Of a stretch of DNA of 64,000 nucleotides, positions 1 to 8,177 are shown piece by piece; position 1 is the first letter of the stretch, and each line of letters starts with the position of its first letter. The DNA is taken from the NCBI RefSeq assembly GCF_934630535.1, contig NZ_CAKTVU010000005.1, forward strand, positions 1 to 64,000, given 5' to 3'. The DNA comes from an uncultured Senegalimassilia sp. Its GTDB lineage: Bacteria; Actinomycetota; Coriobacteriia; Coriobacteriales; Eggerthellaceae. The notes under the pieces are model-generated. The model worked only from the letters and a program-made list of their open reading frames with translations. It ran no database searches and had not been told where the DNA came from. Made by a program: the position numbers and the translations under genes.

Positions 1-2
1 AG

Positions 3-95
3 GTGACGCTCGAGTGGAGGCTGGTCGCCACCGGCCACAACATACGGAAGCTCTTCCTCGCAGAGTCGAGGAAGGCGGCGGGGGCCACGGCGTAG
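3..95 (+). CDS. C-terminal end of an IS1182-like transposase (cut by window edge)
   Basis: The first 31 codons read in the third forward frame end at a TAG and carry the stretch WRLVATGHNIRKLF. This resembles the C-terminal end of IS1182-type DDE transposases, where a Trp is followed by a conserved AxxHNxxKL segment. Only the tail is visible, so it cannot be told whether the element upstream is complete or broken. The terminator hairpin directly over the stop codon fits the end of a transcribed gene. The family assignment rests on one short motif and is moderate at best. Confidence 0.55.
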   Translation: MTLEWRLVATGHNIRKLFLAESRKAAGATA

Positions 96-113
96 GGCGG
101 CCCCCCTTTTTTT
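80..113 (+). terminator. Intrinsic terminator of the transposase gene
   Basis: GGGGGCC (80-86) pairs with GGCCCCC (99-105) and is followed by a run of seven T (107-113). The hairpin overlaps the transposase stop codon. Confidence 0.6.
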
Positions 114-164
114 CTTCTTATCGCTTCGCGACGGCCGGCGCGGCCTCGGGATCTTGGGCACAAG

Positions 165-206
165 AAAGGGGCCGTACCAAAATCACTTTTGATACAGCCC
201 CTTTTT
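165..206 (+). terminator. Terminator-like hairpin in non-coding DNA
   Basis: A long inverted repeat: AAAGGGGC (165-172) through CAAAA pairs with TTTTG through GCCCCTTTTT (187-206), with two internal mismatches and a four-base loop. It has T-rich and A-rich flanks on both sides, so it could work in either orientation, or be the outer end of the adjacent insertion element. The rest of 114-433 shows no gene I can support. Confidence 0.4.
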
Positions 207-433
207 CGTATTCCCGGGTTAGGTTCGCCTTTGCCGTTGAGCATCATCGGGGGGCGATGATTCGTTAGGCGACGGGTGGGTTGCTTGCCTTCGTTCCATG
301 AACAGAACGCCCGCTTCGCCGCTTTCCCTCTCCGCTCTCCACGCCTGCGCCTTCTGCGGCCTGGCGGATGCGGTATAAGGACTTTCCGACATACTTTCGA
401 TACCTCGATCGTAACTCCTTGGTTCGTGCTATG

Positions 434-463
434 GTTTAGGAGCTAAATATTAAGCAACTAAAC
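434..463. promoter_or_regulatory. Likely operator and promoter region of the MarR-ABC operon
   Basis: Nested dyads lie just upstream of the MarR gene: GTTTAG (434-439) with CTAAAC (458-463), and inside it TTTAG-GAG-CTAAA (435-447). MarR proteins usually bind palindromes of this size and repress their own operon. A possible promoter, TTGGTT (419-424) with TAAATA (444-449), has a 19-base spacer and would be covered by the dyad. That MarR binds here is inferred from position and symmetry. Confidence 0.45.
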
Positions 464-488
464 AATACAGTGTCGAAAGGAGATTCGC

Positions 489-1115
489 GTGGACGATACT
501 GCGGCTGGATTGCGTCGCCGTTTGTTCAATGCTGCGGCGCGCATGCGCAAACAGCGTCAAGAGCCGGCGGCGCCTAAGGGCGTCACGCCTGCGGAGATGT
601 ACGCAATCATGGCGGTTTCCCGCTTGGAAGGGGAGGGAAGGAGCGTCCGATCCGGCGACATCGCCAAGTGTGGGCATGCAACTCCGAGCGCCGTTTCGCA
701 AACCCTGAAATCGCTTGAGGAGAAGGGCCTTATCACGCGTCAGCGCGATAAAGGGGACAGCCGTGCCGTCACGGTGCGCCTCACCGAGGAAGGTCGTGCG
801 TTCAGTGCACGCGGTCGCGAGCTGCACGAGCAGATGATCGACAAGGTGCTCACCTACCTCGGCCCCGAAGACGCCGAGCACCTTGTCCGAATCGTGGAGC
901 GTCTGGCCGATTTCCCCGCTTGCAAGGCGGCGCAGGAGCAGCAGGATGGGTGTGCGCAAGCCGGCAGCCCGGCAGGGGACGTTGATGCAAACCCCGCTTC
1001 CGACGCAGATGCCGCCAACGCTGCCGCGGGCGACGCGGCTGTGAACGGCCCCGCTTCCGCTGCCGGTGCATCTTTGCAAGCCGTTTCCGCGGAAGGGGGC
1101 GTGCCGTGCGCATAA
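489..1115 (+). CDS. MarR-family transcriptional regulator
   Basis: A winged-helix regulator of 208 residues that probably represses the two ABC exporter genes behind it. Residues about 30-115 hold the winged HTH: a recognition segment around ATPSAVSQTLKSLEEKGL and a wing with RQRDKGDSRAVTVRLT, both typical of MarR proteins. The GTG start at 489 is preceded by AAAGGAG (476-482) at a good distance. From about residue 145 the protein continues as a low-complexity Ala/Asp-rich tail of some 60 residues, absent from ordinary MarR proteins of about 145 residues; it may be dispensable. The last ten bases overlap the next gene, so translation is probably coupled. Dyads upstream suggest autoregulation. 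The ligand is unknown. Confidence 0.88.
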   Translation: MDDTAAGLRRRLFNAAARMRKQRQEPAAPKGVTPAEMYAIMAVSRLEGEGRSVRSGDIAKCGHATPSAVSQTLKSLEEKGLITRQRDKGDSRAVTVRLTEEGRAFSARGRELHEQMIDKVLTYLGPEDAEHLVRIVERLADFPACKAAQEQQDGCAQAGSPAGDVDANPASDADAANAAAGDAAVNGPASAAGASLQAVSAEGGVPCA

Positions 1116-3271
1116 TCAAGAACCTGGCCCAGCACAAGCTGGTGGTGCTGCTGATCGTGGTGCTGCTGTGCGTGCAGGCGGCATGCGACCTGGCGCTGCC
1201 CAACTACACCTCCGACATCGTCGATACGGGCATCCAGCAGCAGGGCGTTCAGGACGTTGCCGCCGAGCAGCTCACCGAGCGCACCCATGATCTGGTGGCC
1301 ATGATGCTGCCCGACTCCGATGAGCAGATGTTCGCCGACGCCTACGCCCAAAACGAGGACGGCACGTATGCGCTGACGGAATCCGGCAAGCGCGACCGCG
1401 CGGCGCTCGATAGCGCCATGGCCTTGCCCATGACGGTGACCTGCTACGCCGATCAAATCGCCGAGCTTGACCTTGACCAGGTCAAAGCCGCCTACGACCA
1501 GGGCATGATCGGCAAAGACGACATCCAGACCATGCTCGATCGGGCGCGCGAGTCCATGGGCGATATGGCCGATACCCTGATTGCGCAGCAAGGCTTGGCC
1601 GCCGCCCGCGCCGAATACGAGCAGTTGGGCTACGACCTTGACGCCATGCAAATGGATTACCTGGTGGCAACCGGCGCGAAGATGCTCGGCCTTGCCGCGC
1701 TCGGCATGGTCATCGCCGTCATGGTGGGCTTTTTGGCCTCGCGCACCGCGGCCAAGGTGGGCCGCAGCCTACGCGAGCGCCTGTTCAACCAGGTGGTCGG
1801 CTTCTCCGATGCCGAGATCCAGTCCTTCAGCGCCGCGTCGCTGATCACGCGCGGCACCAACGACGTGCAGCTGGTGCAGATGGTCACCGTCATGCTGCTG
1901 CGCATGGTGCTCTACGCGCCCATCCTGGCCATCGGCGGCATCATCATGATCGCGCGCACCGACCTGTCCATGGGCTGGATCATCATCGCGGCGGTCGCGG
2001 CCATCGCGGTGGTCATGGCCGTGCTCATGAAGGTGGCCATGCCGAAGTTCAAGATCATGCAGAAGCTCATCGACCGGGTGAACCTGGTGTCGCGCGAGCT
2101 GCTCACGGGCTTGCCGGTCATCCGCGCGTTCGGCCGCGAGCAGCACGAGGAGGCGCGCTTCGATGAGGCGAACACGCGCCTGATGAAGACGCAGCTGTTC
2201 ACCAACCGCGTGATGACCTTCATGATGCCGCTCATGATGCTCATCATGAACCTGGTGTCGGTGGGTATCATCTGGTTCGGCGGCCATGCCATCGATGCGG
2301 GCAACCTGCAGACCGGCGACCTGATCGCGTTCATCACCTACTCCATGGTCATCATCATGGGCTTCCTTATGATCGGCATGCTGTCGATCATGCTGCCGCG
2401 CGCCGATGTGGCCGCTCAACGCATCGACGAGGTGCTTGCTTGCAAGCCCTCCATCGTCGACCCCAAGCCCGGCAAGGCCAAGGACGCGCTGCTCGGCGCC
2501 AATGGGCTGCCGGGCGCGCGCATCGCCTTCGAGAACGTGAGTTTCAGGTACTCCGATGGCGCCGAGTGCGTGCTCGAGGACGTCAGCTTCACGTGCGAGC
2601 CGGGCAAGACCACGGCCATCATCGGCTCGACGGGCAGCGGCAAGTCCACGGTGCTCAAGCTGGCGGAACGCTTCCACGACGTAACGTCGGGCCGCATCAC
2701 CGTCGATGGCGTGGACGTGCGCGATGTCAGCCAGCACGCCCTGCGCTCGCAGCTGGGTTATGTGCCCCAAGCGGCGTTTTTGTTCAGCGGCACCATTGCC
2801 TCGAACGTGGGCTACGGCGTCGACGGCGCCGACGAGGACCGCATCCGCGAGGCCGCCGATGTGGCGCAGGCGAGCGAGTTCATCGCCGAGCGCCCCGAGG
2901 GGCTGGCAACGCCTATTTCCCAGGGCGGCACGAACGTCTCGGGCGGTCAGCGCCAGCGCCTGGCCATCGCCCGCGCGCTTGCCACCGATGCACGCGCATA
3001 CCTGTTTGATGACAGCTTCAGCGCCCTTGACTACAAGACCGACGCCGCGCTCCGCCATGAGCTATCCACCCGTTTGGGCGGCAAGACCATGGTCATCGTG
3101 GCGCAGCGCATCTCCACGGTGCTCAACGCCGACCAGATCGTGGTGCTCGACGAGGGCCGCGTCGTGGGGCGGGGCACGCATGAGCAGCTCATGGGAAGCT
3201 GCCAAGAGTATCGCGAGATAGCCATGTCGCAGCTATCGGAAGAAGAGCTGAAGGGAGGTGATGCGAGATGA
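1106..3271 (+). CDS. ABC exporter half-transporter, subunit with degenerate ATPase site
   Basis: First subunit of a heterodimeric type IV ABC exporter (membrane domain fused to ATPase). TM1 lies at about residues 9-27. It is followed by an unusually large extracytoplasmic insertion of about 160 residues before TM2 (about 189-210), then the remaining helices and the ATPase domain. Walker A is GSTGSGKST (about 510-518), the signature is VSGGQRQR (about 611), and Walker B is YLFDDSFSALD. The residue after the Walker B Asp is Asp636 where active ATPases have Glu, so this subunit carries the non-catalytic half of an asymmetric pair. The GTG start lies inside the end of the MarR gene. Its stop overlaps the partner gene as ATGA. 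Such pairs export drugs, lipids or peptides; the substrate cannot be told. Confidence 0.92.
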   Translation: MRIIKNLAQHKLVVLLIVVLLCVQAACDLALPNYTSDIVDTGIQQQGVQDVAAEQLTERTHDLVAMMLPDSDEQMFADAYAQNEDGTYALTESGKRDRAALDSAMALPMTVTCYADQIAELDLDQVKAAYDQGMIGKDDIQTMLDRARESMGDMADTLIAQQGLAAARAEYEQLGYDLDAMQMDYLVATGAKMLGLAALGMVIAVMVGFLASRTAAKVGRSLRERLFNQVVGFSDAEIQSFSAASLITRGTNDVQLVQMVTVMLLRMVLYAPILAIGGIIMIARTDLSMGWIIIAAVAAIAVVMAVLMKVAMPKFKIMQKLIDRVNLVSRELLTGLPVIRAFGREQHEEARFDEANTRLMKTQLFTNRVMTFMMPLMMLIMNLVSVGIIWFGGHAIDAGNLQTGDLIAFITYSMVIIMGFLMIGMLSIMLPRADVAAQRIDEVLACKPSIVDPKPGKAKDALLGANGLPGARIAFENVSFRYSDGAECVLEDVSFTCEPGKTTAIIGSTGSGKSTVLKLAERFHDVTSGRITVDGVDVRDVSQHALRSQLGYVPQAAFLFSGTIASNVGYGVDGADEDRIREAADVAQASEFIAERPEGLATPISQGGTNVSGGQRQRLAIARALATDARAYLFDDSFSALDYKTDAALRHELSTRLGGKTMVIVAQRISTVLNADQIVVLDEGRVVGRGTHEQLMGSCQEYREIAMSQLSEEELKGGDAR

Positions 3272-5133
3272 GCGCGAACAACGAGGATCTGAAGAAGGTC
3301 ACGCAGCGCCGCCGTCCGCATGGGCCGGCCGCGCGCATGATGCCCGGTGAGAAGGCCAAGGACTTCAAGGGCTCCATCGGCAAGCTCGTGCGTTTCATGG
3401 GCCAGTTCAAGGCGGCGCTCGTACTTGCCATCATCTTCGCCATCGGCTCGGCGGCGTTTAACATCGTGGGCCCGAAGGTGCTTTCGCAGGCTACCACGGA
3501 GCTGTTCGAGGGCCTGGTGGCGAAGGTGGGCGGCACCGGCGGCATTGACTTCGACGCCATCGCCGGCATCATCGCGGTGACGCTGGTGCTGTACCTGGTC
3601 AGCGCGGCGTGCAGCTTCGTGCAGGGCTGGATGATGACGAGCGTGTCTCAGCGCACCTGCTATGGGTTGCGCCGCGCCATCGCGGAGAAGATCGACCGCA
3701 TGCCCGTGGGGTACTTCGAGCGCAACTCCACCGGCGACACGCTCTCGCGCATCACCAACGACGTGGACACGCTCGGGCAAAGCCTGAACCAGGGCGTGAC
3801 GCAGCTTATCACCTCGGCCACCACCATCGTGGGCGTGGTGATCATGATGCTGACCATCAACCCGCTGCTCACGGGCATCACCGTGCTCATCCTGCCGGTG
3901 TCGTTGGTGCTCATCTTCACTGTGGTGAAGGCCTCGCAGAAGCACTTCAGGGCGCAGCAGGCCATGCTTGGCGCCATCAACGGGCAGGTGGAGGAGACGT
4001 TTTCCGGCCACGCCATCGTGCGCGCGTTCAATCGCGAGCAGGCGGTGGCGGAAACGTTCGGTAAGACCAACGAGAAACTCTACGAAAGCGCTTGGAAATC
4101 ACAGTTCCTGTCGGGTTTGATGCAGCCCATCATGAACTTCGTGGGCAACCTGGGCTACGTGGGCGTGGCGTTGGCCGGTAGCGTGCTTGCCGTGCAGGGC
4201 GTCATCACCGTCGGCGACATCCAGGCGTTCATCCAGTATGTGAAGAACTTCACGCAGCCCATCACGCAGCTGTCGCAGGTGGGCAACGTGCTGCAGCAGA
4301 TGGCCGCGGCAGCCGAGCGCATCTTCGCCTTCTTGGAGGAGCCTGAGCTTGAGCCGGAGAAGCCTACGGCTAGTGCCGCCGACGTGGATTGCGACGTGGA
4401 GTTCGACCATGTGCGCTTCGGCTACAGCCTCGACAAGCCCGTCATCGGCGACTTCTCCGCGAAGGTTCGCCAGGGTCAGACTGTGGCGCTTGTAGGCCCC
4501 ACCGGCGCGGGCAAGACCACCATGGTCAAGCTGCTCATGCGCTTCTATGATGTGGACTCGGGCGCCATCCGCCTAGGCGGCACCGACATCCGCGAGTTCT
4601 CGCGCACCGACGTGCGCAACCAGTTCGGCATGGTGCTGCAGGATACGTGGCTGTTCAACGGCACGGTGCGCGACAACATCGCCTACGGCAAGCTCGATGC
4701 CACCGACGCCGAGGTGGAGGCTGCGGCGCGCGCGGCGTACGTGCACCATTTCATCACCACCTTGCCGCACGGCTACGATACGGTGATCAACGAGGATGCC
4801 AGCAACATCAGCGCAGGTCAGCGGCAGCTGCTCACCATCGCACGTGCCATCTTGGCCGACAGGCGCATGCTCATCCTGGACGAGGCCACCTCAAGCGTGG
4901 ACACGCGAACCGAGGAGCGCATCCAAAGGGCCATGGACAACCTGATGGCCGGAAGCACGTCGTTTGTGATCGCGCACAGGCTGTCAACCATCAAAAACGC
5001 CGATCTCATCTGTGTGTTACAGCATGGTGACATCGTCGAGCAGGGCACGCATGATGAGCTTCTTTCCCTTGGCGGCGCGTATGCTGAACTGTATAATTCT
5101 CAGTTTGAGGATGATGGTGTCGAACAAGAGTAG
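3268..5133 (+). CDS. ABC exporter half-transporter, catalytic subunit
   Basis: Partner of the preceding subunit, 621 residues, with six predicted helices in about residues 40-330 and a C-terminal ATPase domain. Walker A is VGPTGAGKTT, the signature is ISAGQRQ, and Walker B is LILDEATSSVD with an intact catalytic Glu539. The pair therefore has one canonical and one degenerate ATP site, as in TM287/288-type exporters. The intact Gly-to-Ala change in the signature (SAGQ rather than SGGQ) also fits such asymmetric pairs. The start overlaps the previous stop by four bases, giving tight coupling and equal amounts. Regulation by the upstream MarR protein is inferred from operon structure. Confidence 0.92.
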   Translation: MSANNEDLKKVTQRRRPHGPAARMMPGEKAKDFKGSIGKLVRFMGQFKAALVLAIIFAIGSAAFNIVGPKVLSQATTELFEGLVAKVGGTGGIDFDAIAGIIAVTLVLYLVSAACSFVQGWMMTSVSQRTCYGLRRAIAEKIDRMPVGYFERNSTGDTLSRITNDVDTLGQSLNQGVTQLITSATTIVGVVIMMLTINPLLTGITVLILPVSLVLIFTVVKASQKHFRAQQAMLGAINGQVEETFSGHAIVRAFNREQAVAETFGKTNEKLYESAWKSQFLSGLMQPIMNFVGNLGYVGVALAGSVLAVQGVITVGDIQAFIQYVKNFTQPITQLSQVGNVLQQMAAAAERIFAFLEEPELEPEKPTASAADVDCDVEFDHVRFGYSLDKPVIGDFSAKVRQGQTVALVGPTGAGKTTMVKLLMRFYDVDSGAIRLGGTDIREFSRTDVRNQFGMVLQDTWLFNGTVRDNIAYGKLDATDAEVEAAARAAYVHHFITTLPHGYDTVINEDASNISAGQRQLLTIARAILADRRMLILDEATSSVDTRTEERIQRAMDNLMAGSTSFVIAHRLSTIKNADLICVLQHGDIVEQGTHDELLSLGGAYAELYNSQFEDDGVEQE

Positions 5134-5182
5134 CGTGCGGAGGGGTGCGCGGCTCGAGTCGGCTTGGGACGAAAGCGCGCAC

Positions 5183-5896
5183 ATGACCGCACAATCAGAG
5201 GCAAGGAAAACGGCAAGCCGTACCGGGGATGGCCCGGTGCGGCTTGCCGCGTTCGACTTCGATGGCACCTCGCTTGACGGCAACTCGCCCGTCATGCTGG
5301 TGATGCATCTTGCGAAGCTGCGCATGCTCAACCCTACGGTGCTGCTGCGCATCGGGCTGTGGGCCGCGGCGTACAAGCTGCGCCTGCCGCAGAACGAGGC
5401 GTGGGTGCGAGGGCTGGTGTTCCGCGCCTTCGCCGGCAAGCCCAAGGCCGAAGTGGATGCCTTCCTGCATGATTTCTATGACGAATGCGTGGCCCCGCAT
5501 GTGCGCGAGCAGGCCAGGCAGGCCATGGACGCATGGCATGAGCAGGGCGTTTCGGTGGTGTGCGTTTCGGCCACCTTCGAGCCCATCATCGAGCGCGCCA
5601 TGCGCGACCTGCCCTTCGATTACCAGATCTCCACGCGTATGAAGGTTAACTACGACGGCACGTACGCCTGCGAGGTGGATGGCGTGCCGGTGGAGGGCGA
5701 CCGGAAGATGATCGAGCTGCGTCGCTTCGCCAACGCGAAATGGGGCGAAGGCGGCTGGGAGCTGGTGGCGGCGTATGGCGACCATCACTCCGATCGCGCC
5801 CTGCTTGCCGGAGCCAAGCAGGGGTTCGCCGTATGCCCCGACCGCCCGCTCGGGCGTACCGCCCGCGAACGCGGCTACCAGGTGCTTGAGTGGTAA
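5183..5896 (+). CDS. HAD-superfamily IB phosphatase
   Basis: A cytoplasmic haloacid dehalogenase-type phosphatase, 237 residues from this start. Motif I is FDFDGTSLDGNS with nucleophile Asp25 and acid/base Asp27. Motif II is the Ser in CVSATFEP, and motif III is YGDHHSDRALL (about 197-207). The arrangement with a helical cap between motifs I and II matches subfamily IB (SerB- and PGP-like enzymes), which act on phosphoserine, phosphatidylglycerol phosphate or similar; the substrate is not determined. The frame stays open upstream into the ABC gene. I chose ATG 5183 because it precedes the conserved domain by a normal distance, but its ribosome binding site is weak and a start near 5120 is possible. 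It follows the exporter by about 50 bases and may share its transcript. Confidence 0.82.
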   Translation: MTAQSEARKTASRTGDGPVRLAAFDFDGTSLDGNSPVMLVMHLAKLRMLNPTVLLRIGLWAAAYKLRLPQNEAWVRGLVFRAFAGKPKAEVDAFLHDFYDECVAPHVREQARQAMDAWHEQGVSVVCVSATFEPIIERAMRDLPFDYQISTRMKVNYDGTYACEVDGVPVEGDRKMIELRRFANAKWGEGGWELVAAYGDHHSDRALLAGAKQGFAVCPDRPLGRTARERGYQVLEW

Positions 5897-6091
5897 ACGC
5901 CCGCAACCAGCTTGCATGGGGCCGTCGGCGGCCCTTGGGGCAGGTGCGTCCGTTGCCCATGGGCGATAAGCGCCCATAGCTTCTGGGTGACGGGTTTGTT
6001 TCGATTTCTTGGCTTGCGGCCGCAATGCGGCCGCTTCCGGTAAAATGATACCGAACCATAGCTATTTTGACACTTGAAGGAGGTTGGGTTT

Positions 6092-7654
6092 ATGTTGGAT
6101 AACGACGTGAACGATATGCCCAGCCGAAGCGATGAGCCGTCCAGCTCCGTTTCCGGATATCTGAACAGCGCTGAACAGGCTGCTGAGCAGGGAAATCTTA
6201 TGCTGGCGCTGCATCTGTACCTGGCAGCGTTCGAGCGTGGCCAGGCCGCCGAGGGTGCCGTGCCCTCCGAGGCCGCCATCGCGGGTCTGAAGCGCGCATG
6301 GCGCCTGGCGTGCACCTTGAAGGAGCGCAGCATCGCCGAATACGTGTTCGAGCGCATGGAGCCTTACCTTTCCAGCGACGAGGTGGCCGCCTGCGCAGAC
6401 CAGCTGCAGGAGCTGGCGCTTGCCAAGCTCGAGGAGTTCGGGCTTTCGCGCGACGAGCTCGAGGGCATGACCGACATGATCTCGCAGGACATGATGGGCG
6501 AGGGCGTGCCGCGCGTGCTGCGCGTGGAGCACCTTACGGCACCGGGTGCGCCCGGCGGCGCCGACAAGCCCGAAGGCGGTGCGACTGGGAATGCCTCGCC
6601 TGCCGAACCCGGCGTGGATGCAGCGGGCGAGCAGTCCGTTGCCGCCGGCCCGGCGCCTTCCGAAAAGCCGCAGGCATCTGCGGGCAAGCCCGCCCCCGCC
6701 GCGGTTCCGGCGCAGCCCATGCTCGCCCCTATCGAGCACCTTACCTATAAAGAGCTCGTAGGCTTCGACGAAGCGGTGCGCTCGGTGCGCGCGCTTGGCC
6801 TCGGCATGCAGAAAGACCCTGAGTTCCAGCAGCTGGTGCGCCAGCTCAACGTGCGCCATGGGCTTGATCGCATGCCTGCGTGCGACGCGCTGCTCATCCG
6901 CAGCCCAGCGCGCGAGGATGCCAACCAGTTCATGATGGCCACGTGCGGCGAGCTGGGGCTTCCGGTGCTGCGTATGCGCATGGAGGAGAACATGCAGGGC
7001 ATGCCCGTGCTGTGCGTCATGGCGCAGGCCGACCGCCAGCCCAAGCTCAATCAGGCGCGCAATGCCTTCGAGGAGCCGGCGGTGCTCGTCATCGAGGATA
7101 TCGACCTGTGGGCGGCTCCGGCGTTCGACCAGCCTGAGGATATCGGTGGGATGATCATGTCCGCGCTGTCGCGCGGCGCGCGCGAGGCGGTCAACCTCAT
7201 CCGCTCCTCGGCCGACGATCCGGACGTGTTCGTGCTGTGCACCTCGGCGCTCGGCAACGACGTGGACCCGTATTTCTTCGACCTGCTGGGGCCGGTCTCG
7301 GCGGTGGATATCGACTATCCCACCGAGAAGGAGCGCGCCGACATTTGGATGGAGATCGCTCGCGAGCACCCGTCCGTGCGCGGCGTCGACCGCGATCAAC
7401 TGGTCAGGTTCTCGCAGGGTATGCCGCGTTTCGATATGCATATGGCGGCACGCGAGGCCATCGAGGAAGCGTATAAGGACAGCCTCACCAAGCGGCGCTA
7501 CATCCCGGTAACTACGGACAACCTGTTCGATAAGCTGGCTGCATACCAGCCGCTCGACTCGCCGGAATACAAGGCGCTCGAGCAAGCGGTGGTCGATGAT
7601 TTCAGGAGGGAGCTCGACCACTTGGACGACCTGTTGAAGGGGGACGGGCAGTAA
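6092..7654 (+). CDS. AAA-ATPase-like protein with degenerate Walker A
   Basis: A cytoplasmic protein of 520 residues of unknown function. Residues 1-150 are helical, 150-213 form an Ala/Pro/Gly-rich linker, and about 225-520 look like an AAA+ module. Where Walker A (GxxGxGKT) should be, at about 265-280, the sequence is ALLIRSPAREDANQF, without the P-loop glycines or lysine. A Walker B-like AVLVIEDIDLW follows at about 329-340, then a sensor-like strand VFVLCTSALGN and a helical lid. It may bind partners without hydrolysing ATP. ATG 6092 is preceded by AAGGAGG (6077-6083). It is coupled to the Rrf2 gene by a TAATG overlap. I recognise no named homologue. Confidence 0.6.
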   Translation: MLDNDVNDMPSRSDEPSSSVSGYLNSAEQAAEQGNLMLALHLYLAAFERGQAAEGAVPSEAAIAGLKRAWRLACTLKERSIAEYVFERMEPYLSSDEVAACADQLQELALAKLEEFGLSRDELEGMTDMISQDMMGEGVPRVLRVEHLTAPGAPGGADKPEGGATGNASPAEPGVDAAGEQSVAAGPAPSEKPQASAGKPAPAAVPAQPMLAPIEHLTYKELVGFDEAVRSVRALGLGMQKDPEFQQLVRQLNVRHGLDRMPACDALLIRSPAREDANQFMMATCGELGLPVLRMRMEENMQGMPVLCVMAQADRQPKLNQARNAFEEPAVLVIEDIDLWAAPAFDQPEDIGGMIMSALSRGAREAVNLIRSSADDPDVFVLCTSALGNDVDPYFFDLLGPVSAVDIDYPTEKERADIWMEIAREHPSVRGVDRDQLVRFSQGMPRFDMHMAAREAIEEAYKDSLTKRRYIPVTTDNLFDKLAAYQPLDSPEYKALEQAVVDDFRRELDHLDDLLKGDGQ

Positions 7655-8175
7655 TGGATATCACGCGGCGCTGCGATTACGCGCTTCGCATCTTGGAGGC
7701 AGCCTACGAAAGCGGCGACTCCTACGTGTCGGTCGCAGACATCTCCGAGCAGGAGGACATCCCGTATGCGTTTGCGCGCAGCATCCAGCACGACCTGGTG
7801 AAAGGCGGGCTTATCAAGACGGTGCGCGGTGCGCGCGGCGGTCTTGCGCTTGACTGCGACCCGGCGCAGATCACCCTGCTCGAGGTGCTCGAGGCGGTGC
7901 AGGGGCCCGTCAGCGTCTCGCTGTGCGCGGTCGACGCCGAATATTGCAAGCGTCGCGGGGGGTGCTCGTACAACAAGCTGTGGATGGGCGCGGACAGCCT
8001 GCTGAACAGCTACTTCGACTCCATCACGCTCAAGGAGCTCATGGAGCAGGGCGGGCGGCATCCCGTCATCAGGAAGGCCATCGATTCGGCGCCTCCGTCG
8101 GCGCGCATGTCGTGCCCGGTTGATGCGTGCGGTGGATGCGGCGCTCAGCCTGCCATCAAGGAAGCGCAGTCGTAG
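7654..8175 (+). CDS. Rrf2-family (IscR-like) Fe-S transcriptional regulator
   Basis: A 173-residue winged-helix regulator of the Rrf2/IscR/NsrR family. The N-terminal half has the usual Rrf2 layout: DYALRILEAAYES, a recognition helix around IPYAFARSIQHDL, and a wing with KTVRGARGGLAL. Three cysteines at 91, 98 and 104 sit at the positions that bind the [2Fe-2S] or [4Fe-4S] cluster in IscR/NsrR, so it probably senses iron-sulfur status, NO or oxygen. A further Cys-rich tail (CPVDACGGC) is not a standard feature. The ATG overlaps the stop of the preceding AAA-like gene, and the MutY-like gene follows directly, making an apparent three-gene operon. Its targets cannot be inferred from this window. 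Confidence 0.88.
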   Translation: MDITRRCDYALRILEAAYESGDSYVSVADISEQEDIPYAFARSIQHDLVKGGLIKTVRGARGGLALDCDPAQITLLEVLEAVQGPVSVSLCAVDAEYCKRRGGCSYNKLWMGADSLLNSYFDSITLKELMEQGGRHPVIRKAIDSAPPSARMSCPVDACGGCGAQPAIKEAQS

Positions 8176-8177
8176 AC

